A DNA stretch of 64,000 bases from contig QEOQ01000694.1 in NCBI GenBank assembly GCA_010279815.1, forward strand, positions 942,423 to 1,006,422, in the 5' to 3' direction. Made by a program: the position numbers and the translations under genes. The stretch comes from Brachionus plicatilis (lineage: Eukaryota; Rotifera; Eurotatoria; Ploima; Brachionidae). Positions 29,181 to 42,900 of this stretch are shown here, one piece after another. The first letter of the stretch is position 1; each line of letters begins with the position of its first letter. A model generated the notes under the pieces. It was given only the letters and a program-made list of their open reading frames with translations. It had not been told where the DNA came from and made no database searches.

Positions 29181-32100
29181 ATGACAATAGTTATGGAAGA
29201 AGATGCTTTCTCTTCGTCACTATCGTCACTGTCAACCTTGTCTCCGCAGTCAAATTATCAAACACTGCTGAGCAGAGAAAACCTAAACTCGAGTTACCTA
29301 TCGAATCCATCATCTACTTCACCAATTATTAACCAGAGCCAACAATCGCCTAATAGCAACACAACCAATTTGGAAAATTGTCCATATGCAGTTTTTATAT
29401 TTCGCTCTAATGGCAACAGTTCGAGTGAATTGTTCGAAGAAAGACGAATACCTTTGGACAAATCATGTAAAATAGGAAGATCAGTTGCCAAGATTAGACC
29501 TGAGCCAAATAACGCCATCTTTGATTGCAAAGTATTGTCAAGAAATCACGCTCTTTTATGGGAAGAAAATGGAAAAGTAATTTAATTAAAAACAATTGCA
29601 TAAATTTATTTCTATGATTATAATTCTTAAAATTTTAGTTTTACATTCAGGACACAAAAAGTTCGAATGGAACTTTTCTAAACGGTAATCGTCTTGGAAA
29701 AAGCAATGAAGATAGTCCCCCATACGAGTTAACATCAGGTGACATCATTCAATTCGGAGTTGATGTAACTGAGAACACAAAAAAGGTGACACATGGTTGC
29801 ATTACTGTTGAAGTTAGATTGTTTCATCGTTTCGGAGTTGAAGCCATTTATAAACCGTAAGAGACTAATTTTTTCTAAAAAAAATAGCTAGTTATTCCTA
29901 AAGAAAGGTAAAAAATTTTGAAGGTTTATTTAGAATTTTATTTTCATAATTGCATTAAGATCTTTATTTTTATTTTTAAATAAATATAAATTTATATAGA
30001 CTTTTTTTAAAAATAAATTAAGTACTCAGCAAACGAACAAAGTTGATGTGCAAACACAGGAGCTATATCAGTTGGCTTTATTTTTACAAGTACTTATTGA
30101 AGCTTAAATAAATAACAAAAATATTTGAAATCTTTTTAAAAATAGGAGGCTATGATGAGAGAAGAGATCTTGAATCAAAAACTAAATAGTTTACAGTCAT
30201 TTATCGACCAAGCTAAACAAACAAGTGAAAATGGATGGCTGGTAAGTGTGACAAAACAACGACCATAATTTTCGATTAAAAAATTAACCTGTTCTTTTTT
30301 ATAGACCCTTATACAAGAGGACCGATTGCTGTCTAGAATTGATTGTTTAGAAAAACAGAACAATTTAAACAACAAAGTGAGAGTTTAAAATAAATTTTTT
30401 TAAAATATTTTAAATTTTATTTTTAGAATATTACAGAAGATCAATACAAAAAAGCAATAAATTGTTTACGTGAAGAAAAACTCAAAATAGAAGATTCAGC
30501 TAAAGTTAGTATTTCAGATTAAAATTTTAATAATAATTACTTATAAACTTACTTTTTCAAATTGTATTCTAAGTTTCTTAAAATTTAAAAAAAATTAAAT
30601 TTTTTCCAAACTTTGCCTTCGGCTTAAAATTACCATAAAATAAGAATTCGTAATGATTCAGATTAATATTTCCCTTCATTTTATAGGCTTGTATTGCCGA
30701 GTAAACAAAAAATATTTAAAATGAATAAACACTAATTTGTAAATCAATTTTTTGTTTATTCTTTTTAAAATCTCATTTAAATATGAAACCAAAATACAAC
30801 TCCCTAAAACCAAATTATCTATTAAAACTTCATTTATAATTTTTTGAAGATCTAAACAAGTTATAGAATTTTTCTTGCATTTAATTATTTAGACTAAAAA
30901 ATGGCTGTAAAAACCCTAATTTTTAATGTAAAGAAGATCCTCAAAAATTTTATTTTTCCCTGTCAATAAAATTCTATAAATTAAAATTTTTAAAGTTTTT
31001 TTTTCTTTTAAAAAAATTTTAAGTAAAACTTAATTTTTTTTTGTTTTTGAAGGTTGCTTAATTTTTTATAATTAATCAATAAATTAATTTTATGATCAAT
31101 TTTAATCAGACTATTTTATATTTCTAATAGAAATTAGACAATGGGGGACCTTCTTTAAATTACAAAATCTTTTTAAATAATTAAAATCTTTTTTTTGTTT
31201 TTAGGAAAGTATTCAAAAGCTAATCGAGGAAAAAAACGAGTCGAACCAGAAATTGGATGAATTTAAAACAATGTTTAGCACTAAAGAAGAAGAATCGATT
31301 CAATTAAATAGATTAAATGAAGAATTGAGATCAAAGATACTTGACTTGGCAGGCCAAAATCAAGAATTTTTAACACAGATAGAAAATTTCCAAAATGAAT
31401 TAGAAGATGCCAAAACAAAATACAACGAAAAATGCACCAGTTCGGATGCTGACAAACAGAATTACGAAAACCAAATTTCCGAATACGTGGAGTCGGAAAA
31501 GAAGCATACTGCACAAGTAAAAATTTAAAATATTAAAATTTTCAGCCTTATTTTTTATTGTTTTTTAAGATTGAGTTGTTAATTGCTGAAAAGGACATTC
31601 AATCGAAACAATTGGAAGGTCTTTTGGTAAAATTTGAACAAATAAAGGATATAAATGAGATGTATGCCAAAAAAATAGAGACCTACGAACAAGAGATAGC
31701 CAAATTCGAAGTAAAAGAAAATCCAAAATCAGAATCTGAAAGCCAGGAAACTAGCGATACTGATAAGAAAATTTCAATTAAAAGTGAAGTTCTCAACGAT
31801 GTATCTAACAATATTATAAACGATTCTGAATTGGCCTGCCAGAAAGAATCAGTTAATCTTTCTTCATCAAATGGAAAAGTTGAAGACGAAAAAGAAAATG
31901 TCATTTCCGAGCAAACTTCAAATGAAGAAATTGGAAACAATTTGGAACAAGCGGACGTGACTCAAAATTCAAAAATAAACTCTTTGAATACCGAAATGAA
32001 AAATTTGAATTTTGAGATTGAAGACCTTAAGAAGAAGCTCGAGATCGAAATTGATTCTAATTTTAAACTAAAGGATGAATTAAATTATTTAAAAGGTATG

Positions 32101-33119
32101 ATTGAAAAAATGTTAATTTTTTAATTGAAAAATTTGATGAAATTCATGCAAAATCGATCAAGGAGATCATAGAGATTTTTATTCTAAGTTTCAAATAATT
32201 TCAATTATTGGATTTTACAAATTATTAAAGAAGAGTTTTTTTTAAAAAAAATTTAAGATAATTCCCCAGAGCGATTGCAAGGTAAAGAAAATTTTGATTC
32301 ATTGATGAAGGAAAAATCGGCTCAATTGGACGAGTTGGAAAAGCAACTTGAGGAAAAAAACAAATTGATCGAAAAATTGGTCTTGAGCAAAAACGAGCTC
32401 ATTAATTTAAATTTGACCAATGTTCTAAACATTTCAAAATCAAACGACTCTTTTGAATCAAAAGAAACAAATGTAAATAATTTATTAAATTTGAGTAAAA
32501 ACGAAAAAGACTCGGCAGATAAATCGAATTTTGTTTCAAATGATGAATTCTTTAGTTCAGTCAGCGAATACGATCTGTTCAAGACCCAAGTACAAGTCGT
32601 TCAAATAGCAGCTCGCCAAATTATAGAGTAAATGGATCAATTTAAAAAATTTTTTAAATAATTAATTTTTTTTTACAGAGATCGACCTGCCCTGTTAAAC
32701 AAGAGTTTGGATGAAGAAGCCTATTTTAAACAGCTGGAAGATTCGGTACAAAAATTGGAGGAACTAAAGGAAACTTTGGAACAGAAAAAGACGAAAACAG
32801 TAGAAACTGATACAACCCCTTTGGACAATCAAAAAATTCAAGAGCTCGAATCAAAGATAAAAAACCTTGAAGAACAATGCGAAGAGTATAAATCTAAATT
32901 AGACATGACCGATTCTGTCTTAGACGATTTGAACGATGGCTACGAAGACTTGTCCTTACGTGCAAAAATTGTAAAATTTAAAAGATCAAATTTTTATAAA
33001 TTGATTTTTAATTTATTTAGGTTTCATATTTTTCAATGGTGCCATTAAGTGTCTTGATATTTGCTATATTAATGGCATTTTATCCAATCCTATCCACAAT
33101 TACGGCAACTGATCTCTAA
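29181..33119 (+). CDS. SLMAP: sarcolemmal membrane-associated protein-like (SLMAP)
   Basis: SLMAP is a tail-anchored FHA and coiled-coil protein that works with the STRIPAK phosphatase complex on Hippo kinases. After a Ser-rich leader of about 70 residues, the FHA domain reads IGRSVAKIRPEPNNAIFDCK, VLSRNHALLW, FYIQDTKSSNGTFLN and SGDIIQFGVDVTENTKKVTH. Arg, Ser and Asn phosphopeptide-binding positions are in place. Next come VQTQELYQLALFLQEAM and WLTLIQEDRLLSRI as in SLMAP, then several hundred residues of coiled coil. The last exon (about 33022-33119) encodes a single hydrophobic segment, MVPLSVLIFAILMAFYPIL, and ends TATDL-stop, the tail anchor. The intron 30505-31204 is 700 bp and the others are short. 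The coiled coil is less conserved, as expected. Confidence 0.92.
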
Positions 33120-33521
33120 TTGTGTCACTCATTTACGAACAACAAACTTTTTCACAATAATAATTTGTAAATTTTTTGTCAAACTTAGATTTAAACTACT
33201 AAATTCTATCAAATTATTAGTCACTTTATATTTAACATAACTCTATAAATTTTTCTGTATATTTATTTATAAGAGAATAAAATTTTTTTAAATTTGTTTA
33301 AAAAATAGCCTTAGTTAAAAAAAAAAGAACTTTTAATTAAAGATTTTATTTTAATAATTTCGATACGAACAATATGGATCAATAAGATAAATTTCATATT
33401 ATCAAACATGTTTTCTTTAATTTAAAATATTAAAATTAATGTCACGGCTAAAAAAAATTTACAAAATATTTTTTAAAAATCGAAAAATTGAAACCTGTTC
33501 TCATGCATAAAAATTGTTAAT

Positions 33522-36500
33522 TTAATTTTGATCAACAAATATTTGGTCATAATGACCACATTTTACTGTTCGGCCTTTTTCTAGTACCACTATTTTATCC
33601 ATGGACTTTAGGGTTTCTTTGTCGTTTGAAAAAAATAGACATGTTCTATTTTGACAGATTTCGTTGATCATATCTTTCATCTTTTCATTTTTAATCGATT
33701 CAATTGTTGTCTTAAAGCAAACTATAATAAAAAATCTAAATTTTATTTGTTATCTATCTTACATCATTAATGATTAAATAGTTCGGTTTTTTGGCATAAA
33801 TTCTTGCGATTCCGATCTAAGAAAAAATTTATAAATTAATTCAAAAATACAATATTACGGAATAGTTAAGAAACAAAGCAATTTTCAATTTTCATTTAGA
33901 ATATTAGAAATATGAATTTCTAAGAACTCTATTGGAGCAGTGAATTTTTTTCATTTATTTCTGTTCAATTAAAAAAAATTTTCAAAAATAATGATAAATT
34001 AACTCATTTTAATTATTGAATTGGTTAATTGATTCACCCAAAATCATTTCTCTGTATATATCTTAAATTAATGTGTTTAAGATTAAGCGCAAATTTAATT
34101 TCTTGCTAGGCTTTCTTGTTCCTGGTCTACCTAAACAAATTTAAGGTCTAATAATTGTAAATATCTTAATATTTATAAAAACAACGTTTTTTTCAATGGA
34201 CACAATCGTTTAACATGATGTGAAAAAGTTGGCTAACCGTAAAGGAAAAAAAATCCCACTGTCGATTAACTGACGGTAAATATTAACTTGGAAACAAAAA
34301 TTTGACACAAATTTTGACAAAATGATTAATTAATTAATTGCTTATTTTTCTTTATTTCACTAAATAAAAAAATAAATAAATTTAACTTTATTTTGATTTT
34401 TTTTTAATATATTATTCTGAAATAGCTTTTTCTCGCTAAGAAAACAAATAAATTAACATATAATTTGAAGAATTCCTTAAAAGAATTTAAAAAATTTAAA
34501 GGGTTAATATTAAAAGGGATTATTTATTTGTGAAAATTGATCGTTCAAAGATTTAAAACTTAATTAATAAAAAACATTAAAAATTATTTAACAGGCATTG
34601 TCATTTTAGAATTTAAATTTTCTTTGTTATTCCCGTAAAGCCTTGCAAACTACCCCATGAGGTTTTGTTGTAAAATGGTTGAGTTAATAAGTAAATAAAT
34701 ATTTAAAATTTTTTTTAAACTAATAAAATTTTAACTCGGGATAATATTAAAATTATTTATTTTATTTAGTGGGCTTTACTAAAAAAATCAATAATTTTAG
34801 ATTGGGATTTAAGTTTTGTGATTTCTAAAATTATAGAAAAAATTAAAAGAATAATGGAATCTAAAATAGATAAAAAAGCATTTTTTGACATGAATTTAAA
34901 TGTGAAAAAAAGTTATCATAGTATAAGCTCATTTTTAATTTTTTCATCCTATGAGACTATAAGATAAATTAAAATAATGCACACTGAGATAATATTTGAA
35001 ATCATAAGGTTAGTTTTTTATTTTTTTATAAGCCATGGGGTTAAAATGAAAATGAAATTTTAAAAAGCTGGGGTTTTAACCGAGTCCTTGGTGTCATATG
35101 CTTATTTTTATTCATACACCAGAACCTTGAGGTAATTTGCAACGATTTAAGGTAGTTTTTACCATTCCCCATAGTTTTTTTACGATATAAAATAATAAGA
35201 GTAAGCTTTTAACTTTGAATAAAAATTTTGATACTAAATACGAATGCTTTAAATTTCTAATTACAAAATTAAACCCATATCATTGTCCACAAGGAAATGG
35301 GTTCGCTAGTTTTACTAAAAAATTAAACTTTTTTTAATCATATAAAAAGATTTTAGCAAAACTTTTATATATTATTGTTAATTTAAAGCTTAGGATTCCT
35401 TATACGGATTTTAAAATGATTTTTCATCAAATATACCTTTATTAAATCTTCTTGTGTGAAAAAATTATCATTTTTAGAGATAATTGTTTTGAATCCGTCT
35501 TCCATGCTTGCTAGTTTTTGCTTTAGATCCGCGAATTCTACTATTTTTTCCAAATCAGAATAGTGAAGATAGCCTAATTTCCCGTAAACTAAATTAAATT
35601 CGAATGTTTCATTGTGAAAAAGTTTGATATCATTCAAATCCAAAAGTCCAATCAAGCGTCTTAATGATTCTTCTTCTAAACTTCTAACATCCTGATTGTC
35701 ATATTTTATCATTCCACTAAAATAGCTATTCAATTTGAGCATCACTTCCTCAATTTTTTCTATTTCATGAGAAGTGCACCCGGTCAAACCAACCTTTTGG
35801 TCTGGTTCGATCGAAAAATTAATCGCATCTGCAGGATTTCTTAAATGAGAAATTTGCAAAAAATCTAAAAAAATCTATCGGACCTATTACCCAGCAAAAT
35901 TGTCAAAAGACACACCTTCAAAGCGCAAAATACCATTCTGATACTCAAAATTTTTTAAATTTCTCGATTTTAATAAGTAATAATCAGTGTAATTCAGCGC
36001 AATTTCCATGTCATAAAAACTTTTTTTTATTGATCTAAATTTTCAAAATTGAAAAAAAAAATAAAATTACTTATTTAACTAAATACTTATAATGAGAGCC
36101 CAGAGAACTCAAATCTGAATAGAGCCTTAGTAAAAATGATGCGAACAAAACAAAGTCTCCAATGCTAAGAGCCTCTTCGGTGGTTATCAGCCATGAACAG
36201 TAGATTGACCCAACCAAAAGACTGACATTCATTACCATGTTTTGCAACAAATTCAAAAACCACAACGATTTTAAAGTCGTTGTTTCGGCAATCTTAAAAT
36301 TTATAAATGATTAAAATTTTTTAAATAAATCCTAAAAATATTATACTTGGCATTGCTCGACTAGTTTAGTAAATTTTTCGGTTTCATGATACTCAGTGGC
36401 GTTAAGTTTAACAAATTTTACATTTGCCAAAGCTTCGAGTGTTTTTTTTTCCAAGTTATTCTTTCTTTCATTAAGAACTTCATTTAACTTAGCCCGACGT

Positions 36501-37938
36501 TCACTGATATAAATAGTAATAGCTTTTTTAAAGTTTAATATTAAATCTTAACAAAAAAGTGTTTATCTTACTTAAATAGATAGAAAGAGATAAAAATATC
36601 AAAATGCTAAACCACATATTAAACAAGAACATAAAGTAAACAATTGCGATTAAAATGTCCAAAAGCATGGGCATTAAATCGAAGAGCAGACAGCTAAGAA
36701 AATTGCTGATACTCTCAGAGCCATCATTGATTAGATTATAGAACTCTTTTGGCTCGTTTTGCGAGTGAAGATTGTAAGACAATTTTTGAACATTGAAATA
36801 GATGTTTTTTGAAGCCAATTTTTTAATATTCTGCTTGACTTGTAGCCATAAAAAGCTTCTTAAGTTGTTCAAAAAACCATTTTGTATAAGTTTTCCATCA
36901 AGAAATTGAAGTACCGTCAAAGTAGCCAGAAGCAAGAGTGGAAACTTGAATGGCTCATCGAAAACAATATTACCTGATGTTTCGAAGCCATCTGTGTTAT
37001 TATTTCTTATATCTATCATTTGATTAATTAAAATTTTTGAAAAAATCGAAACCATCACTGATGTCACTCTTAATGACAACACTATTAGCAAACAAATGAA
37101 AAAACATGCTTTTGTCATCATGGATTCTGTTTTCCAAATGTAGCTGAATGATAACCTGAGTCTTTTGATCAATTTCTGAGAAAATGATTCCACTTCTTGG
37201 CTTTCCTTTTATAGATATTTTAATTTTTTAATAAAAAAAATAAAAAAAAAGTTTTTAATAAATTATTTACAATCATTAGGCCATATCTTCGTTTAGGTAC
37301 GCCAGGAGCTCGAAAGCCGATCAAAAAACAGATTAAGGTTGCGCTAAATCTAAAGCACCACAGGGAAAAGCGAATTTTGTCGGCCTTTGAGTCCAATTTC
37401 CAGAACCATTCATCTCCTTTGTATGATATGAACGCAAAATTTTCTATTATCAATTGAAGTGTCCAAAAAATAAGCAAAACAAGTCCATGTCCACGAGATG
37501 GGATGCTTGGCAGTGCCTTACAACTTTCGAAGAATACCAACACAATGGCCAGTATCCACGAAATTGATTTTGTTACACAATTTAAAATTAAATAACCATA
37601 GAACTTATTTTTTTCTATTATGGTTGTTTCAATGGAGAACTTTATAAAAGCCTCGAGCATAAGCAGAAAATGAAGCAAGTACTGAAGTTTGAACAAGAAA
37701 TTTTTGCTCAAATATTCTTTGTCAATGTTGTTAGAGAATTTTCTGCCAAATAATAATCAAGTTATTTTAAAAAAATAATTCCTCAAAAAACTTACACATA
37801 AAATGATATTTGAATACTACCAAATAAGAGAATGAAGCCAAAGGAAATCGTATAAAAAATTGAGTCAAAAAAGCACAGCGAAAATCCCTCATTTGTCCAT
37901 GTGTTGATGAAAACGCTTGAATTTGATGGACAAAACAT
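33522..37938 (-). CDS. ABCB6/HMT1-like half transporter with a motif-dead nucleotide-binding domain
   Basis: From ATG 37938 the N-terminus (NEGFSLCFF) and extra membrane helices match ABCB6, including ENFAFISYKGDEWFW and RFSLWCFRF. The ABC membrane domain follows with FLNNLRSFLWLQVKQN, LLFDLMPMLLDILIAIVYF and TEEALSIGDFVLFASFLLRL. The nucleotide-binding domain keeps its fold but not its motifs. Walker A GPSGAGKST is replaced by GCTSHEIEK. The Q-loop glutamine is gone (GLLDLNDIKLFHNE). The signature LSGGEKQR reads FTQEDLIK. Walker B ILLDE reads LIIND. The H-loop histidine is missing (FFSNDKE). The end VLEKGRTVKCGHYDQIF still aligns. Frames and splice sites are intact, including a 1.6-kb intron (33817-35436), so it is not an obvious pseudogene. 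A non-transporting role is plausible. Confidence 0.85.
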
Positions 37939-38212
37939 TTATCTAGTTCTGATACAATTAATTAATTCAGATTAAAAAAATAATAAAATTTTTTTTTGCA
38001 ATAATTTATTTTTATTTATAAACAAGTAAACTTATTTGCAAAAAAAATTTAGCATTCTCTTGGTTAAATTTCGAATAAAAATTTTGATTGTGTAGGTCGT
38101 TTGTGAGAAGAAAAAAATTAGTTAACATTCAAAAATTTATTAAAATTAGAAATTTTTTGAAATAAAATTAATTTTCCTATGTCTAAACTAGTTTTTCGGT
38201 AAAAAAAGCAAT

Positions 38213-39223
38213 TTAATTTTTTAAAGCATCGATTAACTCTTGGAAATCATAGACAAACCACAAGCTTTTTGACTTAACATTTTCCCTAACCACATTTCCA
38301 CCAAAACCAATAAATCCATCCTAAATTTTAATGAATTAATTTTTTTATTATTAGATTAATTTTTGACAAAAAATAATTACCGCCGGGGGACAGCTTTCAT
38401 AATCAGTCCATCCATCGCCAATCATCACAACTTTACTGTAGCCGTGCTTTTTTTTAATGTAATCAATAACTCTAGCTTTACCACCTGATTCACTCGTGTA
38501 TTCATTTTCATCAAAAGATAAATATTCACCTAAAAAAATAAATGAAAAATTTTTTTTTTAATTTTTAAGCGAAAATTACCATTTTGATCGAATATCAAAG
38601 TGTTGGCAAAAATATTGTCTTTTGGTAGATTTAATTTATCTGCAATTGGATTGATAAAGAGTCTAAATCCGCCGGAAACTAAATAAACAGACACTTTTTT
38701 TGCAAGAAGTGCGTCTACTAAATCCCTAGTAAGAAAGTTATTAAAAAAATTTTATATACTTTTTCCGAATTCACCTCAAAGTTGAAGTAAATGCAAAGAG
38801 GTTATCAGAAGCTTTGATTTATAGAGCTTCTGTTTAATAATAAATCAAATTTAAATTGGAACAGAAAATGTTATTAATTGTTAATACATACTTTAATTTG
38901 GGCGTCAGTTTGCACTTGTCATTCCGAATAAAATCTTCTACTAGTTTTTTGGAAGGTTTAATGATGTTCAAGCGCTGAGCCAACGCTTGCTTAAAAGTCA
39001 CATTTCCTCCCATGGCTTTTTTAGTTCTAAAATTAGTTCAATTAATTTAATTTTAATTTTAATCAAAATTTTCTTACAATTCATGAACTTCAGAACCCAT
39101 GCCGGCAAACTCGGCCAGGTCATCTATGGCCTCGTTGATACATACTGTTGAGTCTACATCGAAGCAAACACAGTCAGCGTTTTTCCACAAATTTACCAAC
39201 TTTTGCTTGTTTTGAATGCTCAT
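38213..39223 (-). CDS. PSPH: phosphoserine phosphatase (PSPH)
   Basis: PSPH is a cytosolic HAD-family enzyme that converts phosphoserine to serine in the last step of serine synthesis. From ATG 39223 it reads ADCVCFDVDSTVCINEAIDD, with the DxDST nucleophile motif. It continues TKKAMGGNVTFKQALAQRL, VYLVSGGFRLFINPIADKL (motif II Ser), DENEYTSESGGKARVID (motif III Lys) and VVMIGDGWTDYESCPPA (motif IV Asp). The end is DGFIGFGGNVVRENV. All catalytic residues are kept. The correct splice from LTPKL to DLVDALL uses a donor GTATGT at about 38892 and an acceptor near 38733. A candidate exon between them would introduce a stop. The gene is of usual length, about 225 residues. Confidence 0.95.
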
Positions 39224-39953
39224 TTTTTTTCACAAATAATGTTTGAAAGCTACAATAAATAATTTATATGTTTAATTTATACGAGGAGAAGCATCTTTGC
39301 GGAGCATACCTTTCCCACGTGAAAATAATGACTAGGCACTTAAAATCTAAAAAATTTTGTTAACTTCTACCTGTATAAAATCGTACGCTTAGGCTGTAAA
39401 AAATAATTTTGCTCATATGTTCAAATCGAAATGCTTATTCAATATTTTTCATCTATTTGATATAAAAAAAATTCTTAGCTTTTTTTTTTTTTAAATATTA
39501 CGGTAATATTTTTGGTACAAAGTACAAATTTTAGGAAAATAATTATTTTTACTGAGACTGCAAGAAAATTTTGGTTTATAAGTAATAAAAAACTGAATTT
39601 AATTTAATTTATACTAAGTTGGTTTATTCTAGTCCGAAATTATGAATATCTCTAACCTTGAGAAAATAAAAATATCGAGCCATATTGATATTTGAGACAA
39701 AAGATTTCAATGGTCGAAAAAATGACCGAAATAGTCCATTGTCTCTTTGTGAAACTCAACTCTATTAGTGAGCTTGCAACATTTCAAAATAATTTGCATT
39801 CAGCAAAAATTATGAACAAAATATTTTAAATTACTTGCACGAAATATTTAAATCGACAAAAATTCCTTTTTATTTTAACTTATGTGTAAGGTTTTTGTCA
39901 AATTTTGAATCGATTGCATTTACTTTAAAAAATACTCTTGCCAACCTAAATCA
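39224..39953. promoter_or_regulatory. intergenic region between divergent PSPH and COG4
   Basis: About 730 bp lie between two opposite start codons and must hold both promoters. No coding sequence or recognisable box was found. Confidence 0.4.
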
Positions 39954-42900
39954 ATGGAGTCGATTGACGATCTAAAAAAGGAGTACGAGTCCCTTTTTGA
40001 CAGAGAGGTACTCGGAAAATTCAAAAAATTCGCTCATTTTCCATTTGAAATTTTTTAAGAAAAAAGTTGACCAAGAACTCCAGCAATTGCTAAATAACCA
40101 TGCCATAAATGAAAATAAATTCAATTCAATCAAGTCAATATGGTAAAATAATTTTATTTAAAATTTAAATTTTAATTATGCACAATTTTGAAGTCAGAGT
40201 ATTCAAATTATTTACAAAGATTCCCAAAATTTGTCCAAAATGATCGATTTCACCAGCGATTTGGCTGATAATGTGAGCAGCAAAGTCAGACAACTTGACG
40301 TTGCTAAAGTAAAGCCTGTACAGCAATTAATCTAAATGCTTATTTAAAAATATTAAGGGACGAGTTTCCAGTTGTATTAAACGAGTGACTGATATTTTAG
40401 ATTTGAAGGCATGCACTGATGGTGTAACTGAGGCACTCAACGAAGAAGATTACGAATCTGTAATTTTAAATAAAAAATAAAATAAAATTTTTATTTTCTA
40501 ACAAATTAAAGGCTGCTAATCACATACATAAATATTTGAGTTTTGATAAAGACTCGCTTCGGCTCAAAAGTGGCACAATTGATGTGGCGGAAAAAAATTT
40601 CCTAGATCAGTCGTTCAATGTTCTACAAGAGTCGAAGACAAAATTGCAAGCGATTGTCAATGAAAAGTACGATCTGGCATTGCAGAGTCAGGACGTGCCT
40701 CAGATGGAGCGATTTTTTAAAATATTTCCACTAATTGGTCTTTCCGAAAGTGGAATTGAGAAGTTTTCCAGTTATTTATGTGACCAGATAAACCATTCGG
40801 CAGACAAAAATTTTAGTGCTTTGGTCATTACTGATAAATCAAATGAAAGATGGAGCGTAATGTTTGCCGATGCCCTGATACTTTTATTCGAAAGAGTGGC
40901 TAGAACAGTGGAGGCCTATCAACCTGTAATTGAAGCCAGCTATGGCCATGGACACATGTTTTTATTTATCAAAAATATTCAAAAAGAATGCGACAAGCAA
41001 TCAGTTCGAATTTTAGACAAATTTAAGGAAATTAGGCAGTTGAACATTATTTTGAGAAATGTACAAAATATCATTAATTTTAATAGAAATCCGTCGAATT
41101 TTTCCAATGGACAACGAATCGAGGAACGGATTGATCCTCGTGATTTGGACGAACTTCTTACTGAAATAACTCTTATCAGTGCTAGATCCGCATTGTACGG
41201 AAATTTTGTAATCAAGAGCATTGTGAGCGACTTGACCGGCATGCAGAACCAAGATAGCCAATCTTTGAATTCAAAAGTCGCTCAAGTTAAACATTTTGTT
41301 AATTCATGTGATCTTCAGTGTTCAATACAAGAACTTGTAGGCCAGTATTCTTTATTGGAAAATTTTTTCATGACTGAAAATATCAACAAAGCCATCCAAA
41401 TGGACACTATAAGCAGCGATTCTTTGAGTTCCAGTGTCGTGGACGATGTTTTTTTTATTATCAAAAAATGCATCAAGTAATTTTAAATACAAAGTCAATC
41501 CTTGGTTATTTTATAAATTTATTTAAAAAAAATCATTTGACTTGAATTTAAAATTTTAACTTGTTAATTTGAAAACAAGAATGAATTTTACTCTAAGATA
41601 GAGAGTTTTAAAAATTTGATTTTTCAAATTTTAACCATTCTTTAATAGCGTTTTTAAGATCGATGATAGATTTTTTTTTTTAATTTTTTCATTATTGTCT
41701 AACAAAGTTAACAATAATGTCTATTTGATTCTATAATCTTATCAGTTCTCTTTTTCTCTTATTTCTGTAATTTTCCTATTATAGCGCAATGTGCTACCAT
41801 AGGCGATCTCCCAGTAGACCAAGCTTGCTTGCCGTAGCTTAGGCAAATTGAAGTTTGAGATTAAGATCAATAGATCAAAATATAAATTTTAATATTTTTT
41901 TTTTATAATTGAGTAAAAATAAATTTTTCAAAAGCAATTACTTGACATGTCATGTCAAGCTTATTTTCATATTTAAAATTTTAAATTATTCCTTTTTGTT
42001 GAACTTTAATAGGTTTAAATGTTTTTAATTGATATTAATGAAAACTTACTTTTAAAGAAAAAAAAATTAACTGTTTTAAAATTTAAAATTTGTTAAAGTA
42101 GAAAAATAAAATTATTTCAGTTTGAATGAATGGATATAAAAATTATAAATTTGAATTTGTGAATTAACTTGACCTTTTTAAATTATTGTTAAATAAATCA
42201 GAGATCAATCATTTTGATTTTAATTTGATAATGAACCATTATTAGACGCAAAATGTCTAGTAATGTTTAGTATTTATTTCTACAGAATTATTAAAATCAT
42301 TAAATTAATTAAGTTTTAAAATTTTAAATGATCGTTTTGATCTTAAAATTTGTGTTACTATGATCTAAGATCCTCAAATTCAATAACTTATCAAGTTATT
42401 TATCTTGATGTTTTAATTAAATTAAATTAATATAAAGTGTCATCGTTATCTCAATGACCTTCTGAAACTTCAATTTGCCGTAGCTTATTATTATTTTTAT
42501 TATTAGAATAGAAAAAAATTTTCTATCTTTGTTTTTTGTAATTATCATTTTTTTTCAAACCCTTTTAATTTATAAAAAAAATTAAAATCAAATTTGTCTT
42601 CAAGAATTCAAGTTCAAGTCAGGTTATTGACTTTGAAAAGAAATTAGAAATTATTATTTTTATTTTTGCAGCAAAAGCCTGAAAAGAATTAAAATTAAAA
42701 AAAAAACATTTTTTTTTTCTAGACGATGTTTATACAGTGATAATGTTGATGGTTGCTGTGCTATGTTTAATAATTGTTCTTCTGTCCTGGAATCGACATA
42801 TAAAGAGCACTTTTATTCCAAGCTTAAACTTGGCTATCCGAGCACTTCCGATCTGACACAAGCGATTAGAAGTAGATTCCAAAACCCGGAACAAATTCAA

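Noticed and set aside
35383..35436. Stop codon at 35383 as the true end of the ABCB6-like protein
   Set aside because: A GTATAT donor lies just before it, and an exon at 33816 continues the alignment in phase through the Walker B region, so the stop is intronic.
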